The notes: generated by a model not told the origin, from the sequence alone. Positions 41,360-51,596 are shown, counted from the first letter of the stretch. The stretch: DNA of 64,000 nucleotides from Effusibacillus consociatus (GCF_042652925.1 NZ_JBHSHC010000142.1:1-64000), one strand, 5' to 3'. Translations and numbers: made by a program.

Positions 41360-42115
41360 ATGAACACTCGTCCGTTGAGCATACTAAGTTGGTGTAATCG
41401 GGCCCTTACGGAGGAGGAAGTTTTTTACAATGGGGTAGAACATGCGCTGAAATTGATTCTGAAAACAATTTTGGTTTATATATTTGTTCTCGTCTCTTTG
41501 CGTGTGATGGGGAAACGGGAAATCGGCAAGCTGTCGATTTTTGATATGGTGGTTTCGATCATGATTGCGGAAGTGGCAGCAGTTTCGTTGGATCTTGAGG
41601 AGCCGATGATGAAAGGGCTGATTATTGTATCGGTCTTGGTGTCAATGCAAATTGCGGTGTCCTACATTTCTCTCAAAAGCCACAAGTTTCGGGAATTGAT
41701 AGAAGGGCGCCCAGTTATGCTCATTAGAAAAGGGAAAATTGATGATGCGGAGATGAGAAGAACTCGCTACTCGATGAGTGACCTGCTTACCCAGTTGCGT
41801 GAGAAAGACATCGCGCATGTCGGGGACGTGGAATATGCGATTCTTGAATCAACGGGGAAACTGTCTGTGTTTCCAAAAGAGGAAAGATTGCCTGTCACCC
41901 GTGAGGATCTTGGTCTTGAGCCCGCCAGGTTCAGAATGCCATTCGTGTTGATAGTCGACGGCAAACCGTTGGATACGAACCTTGAGAAAATGCAAAAGGA
42001 TCGGGCGTGGCTGGAACAGGAGATTCGACAATACGGGTATGAAAAGGTGGAGGACATTTTCTTTTGCAGTGTCGATTACAGAGGACGCATGTACTTCGAC
42101 CGAAAAGGAGATTGA
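41360..42115 (+). CDS. DUF421 membrane protein (YrbG-like)
   Basis: A 251-aa DUF421/YetF-type protein: three membrane helices (about 29-110; LRVMGKREIGKLSIFDMVV is the signature) and a soluble C-terminal domain with RYSMSDLLTQLREKDIAHVGDVEYAILE. Same slot as B. subtilis yrbG. The start is uncertain: the in-frame ATG at 41360 adds about 28 residues that homologues usually lack, while GGAGGAGG at about 41412 has no in-frame ATG, GTG or TTG at a good distance. Confidence 0.85.
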   Translation: MNTRPLSILSWCNRALTEEEVFYNGVEHALKLILKTILVYIFVLVSLRVMGKREIGKLSIFDMVVSIMIAEVAAVSLDLEEPMMKGLIIVSVLVSMQIAVSYISLKSHKFRELIEGRPVMLIRKGKIDDAEMRRTRYSMSDLLTQLREKDIAHVGDVEYAILESTGKLSVFPKEERLPVTREDLGLEPARFRMPFVLIVDGKPLDTNLEKMQKDRAWLEQEIRQYGYEKVEDIFFCSVDYRGRMYFDRKGD

Positions 42116-42149
42116 GGGACATGGGCAGCAATTAACCCTGTCCCTTTTT
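42115..42149. terminator. Bidirectional terminator between DUF421 gene and spoVB
   Basis: AGGGACA.GGG pairs with CCC.TGTCCCT (a mismatch in the middle), followed by five T on the plus strand. The two genes converge here. Confidence 0.75.
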
Positions 42150-42151
42150 CG

Positions 42152-43741
42152 TTATTTCACAAAAGGGATCCATTGCAGAGCCTTGGCCATTACCGGTCCG
42201 ACATAGGGAATTCGTCTTACCGTGTGAAGCGTAAGTGCACGGAATAAAAACAGGAGCATCAGGTACACCATCATCCCGATGGATACGCTAAAGATCACGG
42301 TGTAACTGGGATCCATGCCTGCTGTGACCGCTTTTGCCCGGATGATGATTAAGGACATCACCAGTGTGGACAGCAGGATTTTCATTGTATCGGCCAAATC
42401 CACATAGAACCCGATCAAACGGGAGACCGCCAGGAAGTAAGCGGAGCATACCACAACATTCGAAACCACAACCGCCCAAGCTACTCCCATGATCCCAATT
42501 CCGGGTTTGGAAGCCACCCAATAAATCATGGCGAGCTTAACCGCTGACCCGATCACCGAGTACGCCATAGCAAGTCCGGCTTTGTTCATTCCCTGCAGGA
42601 TTCCTGACAGGGGAGATTTTAAATAAATGAAAAATCCGACAGGTGCCATTACCGCTAAAATGGGTCCTGCGGCGGGGGTATTGTAGATAGCGGTCGAGAG
42701 TTCGGTTGCCAGCAAGCTGAAAATCACGGAAGAAGGCAAGCCGATTATGGCAGTAAAGCGGAAAGCCTGGTAAAGCCGGCGTTGAACCAGTGTGGATTGA
42801 TTGAGAGCAATCGCTTCCGAGATGGAAGGGACCAGAGTAGTGGCTAGCGCATATGTGAAAACCGTCGGCAGGACAAGCAAAGACACAGCATAACCGGAGT
42901 ACAGCCCGAAAAGCGACGTCGCTTCTTCTTTTAAATGGCCTGCTGCCATCAATGCCCGTGGGATCATCAATGTCTCCAGCCAATAAACAAATGATCCGAT
43001 CACCCCGGCAAACAACACAGGTATCGCAACCTCAAACAATGAAAAGATTGTTTTCCCGAAGGATTCCGGTTTTGCATTAGGGGCCATTGGCGGAATGGGG
43101 ATCCTGTCAAGTCGATGCTTGCGCCAATAGCTGATTGCGATATAGGCCAAATGGGTCAATTCTCCCGCTAACAGTCCGATCATTGCGCCTGCGGACGCTT
43201 TTACCAAATCGGGCATGCATTTGTACACGATCACAAGGGTGAGAGCACTGCGGACTATCGTTTCCAGAATCCAGGCCATGGAAGGGGGAGTCTGATTCTG
43301 AATTCCCCGAAAATATCCACGCAAAATCGAGGACCAAGCAATGATCAAAATGGTTGGTGCCATTGCCAGGACGGTATAATACGTCCGGGAATCGGTCAGC
43401 AAATGCTGGGTAAGCCACGGGGCCGTCGCAAATACTCCACTGGTAAATAAAGTGGAAAGTACCGTTACAACAATCATACTGAAGACCATAACCCGTTTTA
43501 CTTTCCGCCGATCCCCGACTGCTATTGCTTCGGCAACCACTTTTGACACTGCAGTATCCAGTCCGATGGTGGACAGAGTCAGAATCATCATGAGCATCGG
43601 GAACACCATCCGGAATAAGCCGATTCCTTCCGGTCCTACGATCCGATTGAGAACGATCTGCATCCCCATTCCAATAATTTTCGTTATTACACTGGCAAGT
43701 ACCAGAACCATAGCGCCGTGGAGGAATGATTGTTTGCTCAT
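42152..43741 (-). CDS. spoVB: SpoVB-family polysaccharide flippase
   Basis: A 529-aa MOP-superfamily protein with about 14 membrane segments. The start KQSFLHGAMVLVLASVITKIIGM and VLNRIVGPEGIGLFRM are typical of SpoVB/MurJ-like stage V proteins needed for cortex synthesis. It faces left, as in B. subtilis where spoVB lies next to yrbG. Other paralogues of the family also move lipid-linked wall precursors, so the precise role rests on synteny. Confidence 0.9.
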   Translation of the reverse strand: MSKQSFLHGAMVLVLASVITKIIGMGMQIVLNRIVGPEGIGLFRMVFPMLMMILTLSTIGLDTAVSKVVAEAIAVGDRRKVKRVMVFSMIVVTVLSTLFTSGVFATAPWLTQHLLTDSRTYYTVLAMAPTILIIAWSSILRGYFRGIQNQTPPSMAWILETIVRSALTLVIVYKCMPDLVKASAGAMIGLLAGELTHLAYIAISYWRKHRLDRIPIPPMAPNAKPESFGKTIFSLFEVAIPVLFAGVIGSFVYWLETLMIPRALMAAGHLKEEATSLFGLYSGYAVSLLVLPTVFTYALATTLVPSISEAIALNQSTLVQRRLYQAFRFTAIIGLPSSVIFSLLATELSTAIYNTPAAGPILAVMAPVGFFIYLKSPLSGILQGMNKAGLAMAYSVIGSAVKLAMIYWVASKPGIGIMGVAWAVVVSNVVVCSAYFLAVSRLIGFYVDLADTMKILLSTLVMSLIIIRAKAVTAGMDPSYTVIFSVSIGMMVYLMLLFLFRALTLHTVRRIPYVGPVMAKALQWIPFVK

Positions 43742-43868
43742 AGTGCCGTCTCCCTTTGTCCAGATTCTCTCTACAAAACCTATGCTGTCGGATGGAGGGT
43801 TAGTCCAAGTGGCGGCAGGATTTTTTGCGGTGCAATCGAATTAGTTTAGAAGAGGAAGAGTAGGGGTC

Positions 43869-44111
43869 ATGGAGGGGGTATACCCTTTGGATGAGAAAGA
43901 GTTATCAGCAATGATCGAAGGATTGTGTTTTTCGAAGTCCAAGGAATTTCAGACACTTGGGTACGAGGTTGAGGGAGCCGATATCTGGAAGTGTGTGTCC
44001 AGCAGGTACACCAAGGAAATGCCGCCTCTCTACCAGATTGTGAATGACATTTTGTCATTGAAAGTTACGAAATACATGAACTGGGCGATGCTGGAAGCTT
44101 ACAAGGAATAA
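43869..44111 (+). CDS. comN: ComN-type post-transcriptional regulator
   Basis: An 80-aa protein of the family of B. subtilis ComN (YrzD): KEFQTLGYEVEGADIWKCV, LYQIVNDILSLKVTKYMN and the C-terminal LEAYK. In B. subtilis it influences comE mRNA and binds the DivIVA system. The start is either ATG 43869 or TTG 43887; the latter has GGAGGGGG at an ideal 8-nt distance. It precedes secD, as in B. subtilis. Confidence 0.85.
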   Translation: MEGVYPLDEKELSAMIEGLCFSKSKEFQTLGYEVEGADIWKCVSSRYTKEMPPLYQIVNDILSLKVTKYMNWAMLEAYKE

Positions 44112-44116
44112 CGGAA

Positions 44117-44147
44117 GCGGGCTCCGCTGGAGGGGCCCGTTTTTTTA
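44117..44147 (+). terminator. comN terminator
   Basis: GCGGGCTCC pairs with GGGGCCCG (one bulge), followed by seven T. Confidence 0.88.
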
Positions 44148-44183
44148 CGGATGACAGGCCGGGTTTTGCCGGATTTTGCAAAA

Positions 44184-44213
44184 TTGACACTGCTTGCGGA
44201 CAAGCCGTATACT
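44184..44213 (+). promoter_or_regulatory. Sigma-A promoter for secD-secF
   Basis: Perfect TTGACA (44184-44189) and TATACT (44208-44213) with an 18-bp spacer, 36 nt before the secD ATG. Confidence 0.8.
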
Positions 44214-44249
44214 GAATCTGTTGACTGTGGAGTCGTTAAGGAGGCACTT

Positions 44250-45479
44250 ATGAAGTGGAGTAAATTGATTACGCTCCTGGTTGTTCTGGCTGTGTTTGCC
44301 GGACTTGCAGGAACGACCACCAAGAAACTATGGGATGGCATCCCGCTCGGTCTTGATTTGCAAGGCGGATTTGACGTTTTGTATGAAGTGCAGCCGACCG
44401 AGACAGAACAAGTAACACGGGACGGGGTTCTGGCTACCCAACGTGCTTTGGAAAACCGTGTGAATGCGCTCGGTGTCCGGGAGCCGAATATTCAAATTGA
44501 AGGAACGAACCGGATTCGTGTCCAATTGGCGGGAGTAGAGAATCAGGAAGAAGCAAAGCGGATACTGGGAGAGCCTGCAAAATTGGAATTCCGCGCTCCG
44601 GATGATAAAGAGGTGCTGTTGACGGGGGCCGATTTGAAACCGAATGCCCGCTTCCAGCAGGACCAACAAACGGGGCAAATTCTGGTGGCTGTTGAGTTTA
44701 AAGACCCGAAGAAACTGCAGGACGTAACGACGAAGTATCTTGGACAACCTATGGGAATCTATCTGAATGGCGAACAGCTTTCCAAACCGGTAATTCAAAG
44801 TATCATTTCCAACGGCCAGGCAACCATCAGCGGTATGGCAAATCCGAAAGAAGCCACCCGGTTGGCTACACTCCTGAATGCAGGTGCATTGCCGTTCCCG
44901 ATTAAGGAACTGTCTTCCATGTCCGTTGGGGCAACGCTGGGACAAGCTGCTCTGCAGAAGACATTGTACGCTGCGGGTATCGCGTTTATCCTGATCTTTG
45001 TATTTATGATCGTGTTCTATCGTCTGCCCGGTTTGATTGCAAACATCGCCCTGCTTATGTACATGTATCTGTTGATAGCGGTGTTCCGGGGAATGGATGT
45101 CGTTCTTACCCTGCCGGGTCTTGCTGCTTTGGTACTTGGTGTAGGGATGGCGGTAGACGTGAATATCATTGCCTATGAAAGAATGAAGGATGAATTCCGT
45201 GCGGGCAAGACTCTGCTGTCCGCTGTTATCATGGGACAAAAGCGGTCCTTGCCGACCATCATTGACGCGAATACCACCTCTTTGATTGCAGGTGCGATTA
45301 TGTTATGGTTTGGCTCCGGTCAGGTTCGGGGCTTCGCGATTGCACATATTATCTCTGTGTTGGCGACATTTTTGACTGCGGTGCTCCTGTCCCGCTGGAT
45401 GCTGATGCTTCTTGTGCGGTCGAATCTGGTGCAGAATCCGTGGTGGTTTGGGGCGAGCAAGGAGGGGGAGTCGAAATGA
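44250..45479 (+). CDS. secD: Protein translocase subunit SecD
   Basis: SecD (409 aa): first membrane helix 6-25, DLQGGFDVLYEV (D1 motif, about 37-48), the periplasmic-side P1 domain (shorter than in proteobacteria), then five more helices with GAGMAVDVN-type LGVGMAVDVNIIAYERMKDE (about 313-333). With SecF it uses proton motive force to finish export. ATG 44250 follows AAGGAGG. secD and secF are separate genes here, unlike the fused secDF of B. subtilis. Confidence 0.95.
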   Translation: MKWSKLITLLVVLAVFAGLAGTTTKKLWDGIPLGLDLQGGFDVLYEVQPTETEQVTRDGVLATQRALENRVNALGVREPNIQIEGTNRIRVQLAGVENQEEAKRILGEPAKLEFRAPDDKEVLLTGADLKPNARFQQDQQTGQILVAVEFKDPKKLQDVTTKYLGQPMGIYLNGEQLSKPVIQSIISNGQATISGMANPKEATRLATLLNAGALPFPIKELSSMSVGATLGQAALQKTLYAAGIAFILIFVFMIVFYRLPGLIANIALLMYMYLLIAVFRGMDVVLTLPGLAALVLGVGMAVDVNIIAYERMKDEFRAGKTLLSAVIMGQKRSLPTIIDANTTSLIAGAIMLWFGSGQVRGFAIAHIISVLATFLTAVLLSRWMLMLLVRSNLVQNPWWFGASKEGESK

Positions 45480-46360
45480 AGAAGTTTGATATCGTAAGAA
45501 AGCGCAAATGGTTCTTCCTTGTCTCCCTCATCCTGGCAGTTGCAGGGGTAATTGCAATGCTGACGATGGGCCTCAATCTCGGAACTGATTTTAAAGCGGG
45601 AACTCGAGTGCAGGCTCAGGTTGGTTCCGGTTTTTCACACGCTGAAGTTGCAAAGGTGTTTGATGATCTCGGGCTGAAGGAAGCAAACATAACGTCGGCT
45701 GGAAATCAAGGTGAGGTAGCTGTTGTGCGGCTGGCTCAGAAGATTACTCCCGATCAGGAAGCAAAACTGAAAAAGGCCCTGAAAGATAAGTATCCAAATG
45801 CTCTTGACCCGGAAATTGTCTCCGTCGATCCGGAGGTAGCCAGGGAAATGTCGACCAAGGCACTCTGGGCTCTGATCGCCGCTTCTGTAGGAATCATTGT
45901 GTACATGGCGATCCGGTTTGAGTATCGATTTGCACTATCAGGTGTAATATCCCTCCTGCAAGTGGTGCTGCTGGTTGTTTCGATCTTTGCACTGTTCCAG
46001 ATCGAAATTGATCTGCCGTTTATCGCCGCGATCCTGACAATCGTCGGTTACAGCATTCACGACACGATCGTAATCTTTGACCGGATTCGGGAGAAGATGA
46101 AATTTGCCAAATTGAAGACCAAAAGTGAACTGGAAGATTTGGTGAACGAATCCCTGTGGGAGACGATGAACCGTTCCATTAACACGATTGTGACTGTTGT
46201 GTTTGCGGCTGGTGCCCTCTGGCTGCTGGGCGGGCAAGCGATTCGCAACTTCTCCCTTGCACTTCTGATCGGATTGGTCATCGGCGGAATGTCCTCCATC
46301 CTCATCGCTTCCCAGCTCTGGGTGACCTGGCGGGCGAAGAGCTTGAAAGAGGCAAAGTAA
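45476..46360 (+). CDS. secF: Protein translocase subunit SecF
   Basis: SecF (294 aa): helix 1, then LNLGTDFKAGTRV (the D/F motif region), and helices 2-6 with TIVGYSIHDTIVIFDRIRE (about 186-204), the SecF signature. It overlaps secD by 4 nt (ATGA); GGAGGGGG lies upstream. Confidence 0.95.
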   Translation: MKKFDIVRKRKWFFLVSLILAVAGVIAMLTMGLNLGTDFKAGTRVQAQVGSGFSHAEVAKVFDDLGLKEANITSAGNQGEVAVVRLAQKITPDQEAKLKKALKDKYPNALDPEIVSVDPEVAREMSTKALWALIAASVGIIVYMAIRFEYRFALSGVISLLQVVLLVVSIFALFQIEIDLPFIAAILTIVGYSIHDTIVIFDRIREKMKFAKLKTKSELEDLVNESLWETMNRSINTIVTVVFAAGALWLLGGQAIRNFSLALLIGLVIGGMSSILIASQLWVTWRAKSLKEAK

Positions 46361-46376
46361 AGCAAAAGATCATACG

Positions 46377-46410
46377 GCCAGCAAAGTGGAAATTGCTTTG
46401 TTGGCTTTTT
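46377..46410 (+). terminator. secD-secF terminator
   Basis: GCCAGCAAAG pairs with CTTTGTTGGC (46396-46405; one G-U), followed by five T. Confidence 0.88.
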
Positions 46411-46466
46411 CATACCATCGTAACTACCAGTCTTCTGTTAGAAAGAGTGAAAGAGGTCAAAAATTC

Positions 46467-48905
46467 ATGAAACAAGAAAAACGTTGGCTCCTGATGGAAA
46501 CAGACGAGCAGATAGCAAGCAGGTTATCTGCAGAACTCCGGGTCTCCCCCATAATCGGCAAATTGTTGGTCAGGCGCGGGTTGACAGATGCGGAATCGGC
46601 AAGACAATTTCTCCATCCTGACCGCTCCCGTTTCTATGATCCGTTCCTGATGAAGGACATGGAAAAAGCGGTTGCACGCATTCGGAAGGCAATCGCCGAT
46701 CAAGAACGCATCATGGTCTACGGTGATTATGACGCGGACGGTGCAACCTCCACCAGCCTGATGTATCTTGCACTTCAGAAACTCGGAGCCCAAGTTGAAT
46801 ATTACATACCTGACCGTTTCGCTGAAGGATACGGGCTGAACGGTCCTGCACTGGTACAAGCGAAGGAACGGGGATTTGATCTTGTTATTACCGTAGATAA
46901 TGGAATTGCGGCGGTCGATGAGGTTCGCATCGCGAACGAGTTGGGACTTGATCTGATTGTCACCGACCACCATACCCCGCCCGAAGTATTGCCCGACGCA
47001 TACGCAATCCTCAATCCCAAGCAGCCGGGCTGCCAATATCCGGACAAGATGTTGGCAGGTGTCGGTGTTGCCTTTAAGGTCGCACAGGCGCTTTTCGGCG
47101 AGGTGCCGGAGGAGTTTCTGGATCTTGCGGTACTTGGAACGGTGGCCGACCTGGCACCTCTGGTGGATGAAAATCGGCTTTTGGCCGTATACGGACTGGA
47201 GAGGATCAATCGGAACCCCCGCCCGGGTATGAAAGCCTTGCTCGAGGTCAGCGGGCTTGAGGGCAAAGAAATTACCGCCGGACATATCGGATTTGCCTTC
47301 GGCCCGCGTATCAACGCGGCGGGACGTTTGGACTCCGCCACTTACGCAGTCGAGCTGCTCACAACGGAAGACGAGGCACGGGCGCGGGAATTGGCCGATT
47401 TTCTGAACGAACGGAATCAGGAACGGCAGGAAATCAGCGCGGAGATGTTTGAAGAAGCGGTGCAAGAGGTGGAGGCCCATCCGGAATGGCTGGACGGCCG
47501 AGTGCTGGTGGTCGCAAAAGAAGGATGGAATGCAGGAGTGATCGGAATCGTGGCCTCTCGCCTGGTTGAGCGGTACTATCGCCCCACCTTGATGATTTCG
47601 ATCAGTGAAGGAATGGGCAAGGGTTCTGCTCGCAGTATCCATGGTTTTCATTTGTACGATTCGATGAGCAGCTGCCGCGACCTGTTTGAACATTTTGGCG
47701 GGCACAAAATGGCGGCCGGATTTTCGATTGAAGTGGAGAAGATTGGGGAGCTTCGGGATCGCTTGAACCGCATCGCCGAAGAGGTGTTAACACCGGAGGA
47801 TTTAATCCCAAAGATTGATATAGATGCTGAATTGAACCTGTTGGACATTGACATCGAGTTTGTGCAAACGGTGGAGCGATTGGCGCCTTTCGGTTTCGGG
47901 AATCCGAGTCCGCGTTTTCAGCTCAGTGGGTTGGATTTGGAACGCTGCCGTCCGGTAGGCCAAGACGGGGCTCATTTGCAATTCCAGGTAGCAAAAAGGG
48001 CTGCCAAGCTTGCCGGAATTGCTTTTCGCCGGGGGGCTGAGGCGGATCTTGTGAACGAATGGCCACGCGTGGATCTGGTTGGCGAGCTCGCGATCAATGA
48101 ATGGAACGGGCGAAGAAGCATTCAAATCATCATGGATGACTGGCGTCCCAATGCGATTCAGGTATTTGATTGCCGGCATGTGGCGGACAAGACCCGCTGG
48201 CTGGAAGAACAAGCGGGGAAGAAAGATCTCTCGGTCGTATGCTTTCATTCGGAATCACTGGCTGAAGTGTCCCGCGCTTTACAGCCGTACCCTTGGCAGG
48301 AATCACATGTTCATCGGGTTTATACGGCAGATGCAGATGGAAGTCTTGGGGATCCGCAGAGTATCGGAGACGGGCACTCGAACACTGAAGTACATGCTGA
48401 TTTTCTCAGCGGAGACGTGGTGATTTTCGATCTGCCGTTGTCACTCTATCAGTATGAGGCGGTTTTGCAAAAATTAACGGGAACCTATCGTTTGTACCTG
48501 CTGCACGGACCGAGCGACCGGCAATGGGTGGAACAGCAAAAGCGTTATTTGCTCCCGGAGCGAAAATTTTTTGCGGGAATCTACAAAATGCTGCAGGAAA
48601 AAGGTTCTGCGACTTGTTCCGACCTTCAAAAAAGGCTGCAGCCGGCTTACCATGATGCGGTAGATTTGGTATTGTCCGTCTTTGTGGAACTGGGGTTTGC
48701 AGTTCGGAACGGGAACACGTATCATGTTAATAAGGGAACAAACAAAAGAGCGTTAGAAGAGTCAGAACTTTACCGGCAGCGGCAAGCTCGCATTGAATCT
48801 TATACAAGTGTCATTTCAAAGTTGATGGATGCATCAAGCGAACAGGCGGTGGCGGATGTTCTGCGGTTACTAACCGCTAAGTCGGAAGGGGCTCAAGGGG
48901 CATGA
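46467..48905 (+). CDS. recJ: Single-strand-specific exonuclease RecJ
   Basis: RecJ (812 aa), a 5'-3' exonuclease. DHH-domain motifs VYGDYDADGATS (about 82-93), ITVDNGI, and DHHTPPEVLP (about 165-174); DHHA1 region AGVIGIVASRLVERYYRP and GGHKMAAGFS; OB domain; and a Firmicute C-terminal extension (about 570-812) that includes PSDRQWVEQQKRYLLPER. ATG 46467 follows AGAGGTC. Overlaps apt by 4 nt, giving a recJ-apt-rel operon. Confidence 0.95.
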   Translation: MKQEKRWLLMETDEQIASRLSAELRVSPIIGKLLVRRGLTDAESARQFLHPDRSRFYDPFLMKDMEKAVARIRKAIADQERIMVYGDYDADGATSTSLMYLALQKLGAQVEYYIPDRFAEGYGLNGPALVQAKERGFDLVITVDNGIAAVDEVRIANELGLDLIVTDHHTPPEVLPDAYAILNPKQPGCQYPDKMLAGVGVAFKVAQALFGEVPEEFLDLAVLGTVADLAPLVDENRLLAVYGLERINRNPRPGMKALLEVSGLEGKEITAGHIGFAFGPRINAAGRLDSATYAVELLTTEDEARARELADFLNERNQERQEISAEMFEEAVQEVEAHPEWLDGRVLVVAKEGWNAGVIGIVASRLVERYYRPTLMISISEGMGKGSARSIHGFHLYDSMSSCRDLFEHFGGHKMAAGFSIEVEKIGELRDRLNRIAEEVLTPEDLIPKIDIDAELNLLDIDIEFVQTVERLAPFGFGNPSPRFQLSGLDLERCRPVGQDGAHLQFQVAKRAAKLAGIAFRRGAEADLVNEWPRVDLVGELAINEWNGRRSIQIIMDDWRPNAIQVFDCRHVADKTRWLEEQAGKKDLSVVCFHSESLAEVSRALQPYPWQESHVHRVYTADADGSLGDPQSIGDGHSNTEVHADFLSGDVVIFDLPLSLYQYEAVLQKLTGTYRLYLLHGPSDRQWVEQQKRYLLPERKFFAGIYKMLQEKGSATCSDLQKRLQPAYHDAVDLVLSVFVELGFAVRNGNTYHVNKGTNKRALEESELYRQRQARIESYTSVISKLMDASSEQAVADVLRLLTAKSEGAQGA

Positions 48906-49414
48906 ATCTAAAAGAAAAGATTCGGGTGATTCCCGATTTTCCGGAACCGGGAATTCGATTTAAAGATATCACAACGCTTCTCAAAGACGGAGAAGCTTTC
49001 AAATATGCGATTGACCGGATGGCCAATTTTGCGAACGAACGCAATGCGGATTTGATTGCAGGGCCGGAAGCTCGCGGTTTTGTTCTGGCCGCTCCGCTTG
49101 CTTATTCGATGGGATTGGGCTTTGTTCCGATTCGAAAATCGGGCAAATTGCCTGGCGAAACTGTATCCGTATCGTACGAACTTGAATATGGTAAAGACAA
49201 GTTAGAGATTCACCGGGATGCGATTCAACCGGGGCAGCGGGTTATCATTGCCGATGACCTTCTGGCTACCGGCGGCACGATTGCTTCCACCATTAAGCTC
49301 GTCGAGGAGCTTGGCGGAGTGGTGGCCGGTCTCGCATTCATGATTGAACTCACTTATTTACCAGGCAGGGAGAAATTGAAAGACTATGACGTCCTCTCAC
49401 TCGTCCAATACTAA
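48902..49414 (+). CDS. apt: Adenine phosphoribosyltransferase
   Basis: Apt (170 aa) salvages adenine to AMP with PRPP. IPDFPEPGIRFKDITTLL at the start, GPEARGFVLAAPLAY, and the PRPP loop VIIADDLLATGGTIAST (about 115-131). Coupled to recJ; rel starts 20 nt after its end. Confidence 0.97.
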   Translation: MNLKEKIRVIPDFPEPGIRFKDITTLLKDGEAFKYAIDRMANFANERNADLIAGPEARGFVLAAPLAYSMGLGFVPIRKSGKLPGETVSVSYELEYGKDKLEIHRDAIQPGQRVIIADDLLATGGTIASTIKLVEELGGVVAGLAFMIELTYLPGREKLKDYDVLSLVQY

Positions 49415-49433
49415 TCAGGAGAAGGTGGTACCT

Positions 49434-51596
49434 GTGGGCATTGAGCGCCTTTGTGAAAAAGTCGCTCGCTATGGCACACCAGAAGATGTGGCATTAGTTC
49501 GCCGTGCCTACGAGTTTGCCGACAACGCTCATGCAGGACAACAACGCCGCTCAGGTGAAGACTATATCATCCACCCTATTGCCGTCGCAGAGATCCTGGC
49601 AGATTTGGGGCTGGATGCGGTCACGATTGCAGCTGCGCTTCTTCATGATGTCGTCGAGGACACTTCCGTTACGGAAGCACAGTTGGTTGCCGAATTCGGT
49701 GTTGAGATCCGGGATCTTGTAGACGGTGTCACCAAGCTTGGACGTCTGAAGTACCTGTCGAAAGAAGAACAGCAAGCGGAAAACTTGCGCAAAATGTTCC
49801 TCGCGATGGCAAAGGACATCCGGGTGATCCTCATTAAATTGGCGGACAGGCTTCACAATATGCGTACCTTGAGACATCTTCCGCCCGAGAAGCAGCAGCG
49901 AATTGCGGCGGAAACGCTTGAGATATTTGCGCCGCTAGCTCACCGTCTCGGGATTTCAAAAATCAAGTTCGAATTGGAAGATACAGCGCTTCGCTACATG
50001 AACCCGCAGCAGTACTACCGGATCGTCAATTTGATGGCCAAGAAGCGGGCGGAGCGGGAAGAGTATGTGCAAGAGGTTATCAACACTTTGAAAAACAAAC
50101 TGCAGGAAATCGAAATTACGGCCGATGTGAATGGTCGCGCCAAGCACATTTACAGCATCTACCGGAAGATGACCACCCAGAACAAACAGTTTAATGAAAT
50201 CTATGATTTGCTGGCCGTTCGGGTAATTGTAGATTCGATTAAGGATTGCTATGCGATTCTGGGGATTGTTCACACGTTATGGAAGCCCATGCCCGGCCGT
50301 TTTAAAGACTATATCGCGATGCCCAAACCGAATATGTACCAAAGTCTTCATACAACTGTAATCGGACCCCGTGGAGAACCGCTTGAAATTCAGATCCGAA
50401 CGTGGGAAATGCACCGCACGGCCGAGTACGGGATTGCTGCCCACTGGTTGTATAAAGAGGGCCAGGATGCGACCAAGGATATGTCATTTGCGCAAAAGAT
50501 GGGCTGGTTCCGTGAGATTCTGGAGTGGCAGCAGGATTTGAAGGATGCCCAGGAATTCATGGAAACTCTGAAAATAGACCTGTTTGCCGATGAGGTCTTT
50601 GTGTTCACGCCAAAAGGCGCCGTTATTTCACTTCCGAGAGGTTCGGTTCCGATCGATTTTGCTTACCGGATTCACACGGATATCGGAAACCGTACAATCG
50701 GGGCAAAGGTAAACGGCAAGATCGTACCGCTTGACTATAAGTTGCAGACAGGTGACATTGTAGAGATTTTGACGTCCAAAGCGTCGTTTGGCCCGAGCCG
50801 CGACTGGCTGAAGATCGTGAAATCCCCCCAAGCCAAAAGCAAAATTCGGGCTTGGTTCAAGAAAGAAAAACGGGAAGAGAACATTCTTAAGGGGCGCGAA
50901 CTCCTTGAGAAAGAAATTAAAAAGCATGGCTTGGAAGCATCAGACGTTCTCACCGAGAAAAATCTCGGCGAAGTGATGGCCAAGTTCAATTTCACCAAAG
51001 AGGACGATTTGCTGGCGGCGCTTGGTTATGGAGCTGTTTCTACACACCAAGTGATGACGCGTCTTCTGGAGAAAATCAAGAAAGACAATCCGGAAGAGAA
51101 TGCGGTGATCACCGAGATTCGGGAAGGACAGAGACAACAGCGCAAGGGCGGTCTTGGGGTGCGGGTTCGCGGAATCGATAACCTTTTGATCCGTTTCTCA
51201 CGCTGCTGCAGTCCCGTTCCAGGCGATGAAATTGTCGGATTTGTCACACGCGGACGAGGGGTGTCGGTGCATCGAACAGATTGCCCCAACATCACCAATG
51301 AGCAGGAGGAAGAGAAACGATTCCTTGAAGTCGAATGGGAAAGCTCCCCGGCAATTGCTTACAATGTCGATATTGAAGTGACGGCGCTTGATCGTCGGGG
51401 ATTGACGATCGAAGTCATGAACGCAATTGCCGAAACCAAGACCGATATTACAGCGGTCCAAGCACGCGCGGACAAACGAAAAATTGCAACGATCAATCTG
51501 CAGATCAACATTCGGAACGTCGATCACCTTCATTCGGTGGTGGAGCGAATCAAGCGGATTAAGGATGTATACACAGTAAGACGTCTCATGCAGTAA
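49434..51596 (+). CDS. relA: Bifunctional (p)ppGpp synthetase/hydrolase Rel
   Basis: The long RSH enzyme (720 aa). HD hydrolase domain with HPIAVAEILADLG and LLHDVVEDT (about 49-80), ppGpp synthetase domain with GRFKDYIAMPKPNMYQSLHT (about 290-310), TGS domain (VFVFTPKGAVISLPRGSVPIDFAYRIHTDIG, read as two blocks), the Cys-rich CCSPVPGDEIVGFVTRGRG and HRTDCPN region, and a C-terminal ACT domain. Both catalytic halves look intact. The GTG at 49434 is chosen because GGAGAAGGTGG precedes it; the longer frame from 49386 overlaps apt. Its product is the likely ligand of the riboswitch before ilvE. Confidence 0.96.
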   Translation: MGIERLCEKVARYGTPEDVALVRRAYEFADNAHAGQQRRSGEDYIIHPIAVAEILADLGLDAVTIAAALLHDVVEDTSVTEAQLVAEFGVEIRDLVDGVTKLGRLKYLSKEEQQAENLRKMFLAMAKDIRVILIKLADRLHNMRTLRHLPPEKQQRIAAETLEIFAPLAHRLGISKIKFELEDTALRYMNPQQYYRIVNLMAKKRAEREEYVQEVINTLKNKLQEIEITADVNGRAKHIYSIYRKMTTQNKQFNEIYDLLAVRVIVDSIKDCYAILGIVHTLWKPMPGRFKDYIAMPKPNMYQSLHTTVIGPRGEPLEIQIRTWEMHRTAEYGIAAHWLYKEGQDATKDMSFAQKMGWFREILEWQQDLKDAQEFMETLKIDLFADEVFVFTPKGAVISLPRGSVPIDFAYRIHTDIGNRTIGAKVNGKIVPLDYKLQTGDIVEILTSKASFGPSRDWLKIVKSPQAKSKIRAWFKKEKREENILKGRELLEKEIKKHGLEASDVLTEKNLGEVMAKFNFTKEDDLLAALGYGAVSTHQVMTRLLEKIKKDNPEENAVITEIREGQRQQRKGGLGVRVRGIDNLLIRFSRCCSPVPGDEIVGFVTRGRGVSVHRTDCPNITNEQEEEKRFLEVEWESSPAIAYNVDIEVTALDRRGLTIEVMNAIAETKTDITAVQARADKRKIATINLQINIRNVDHLHSVVERIKRIKDVYTVRRLMQ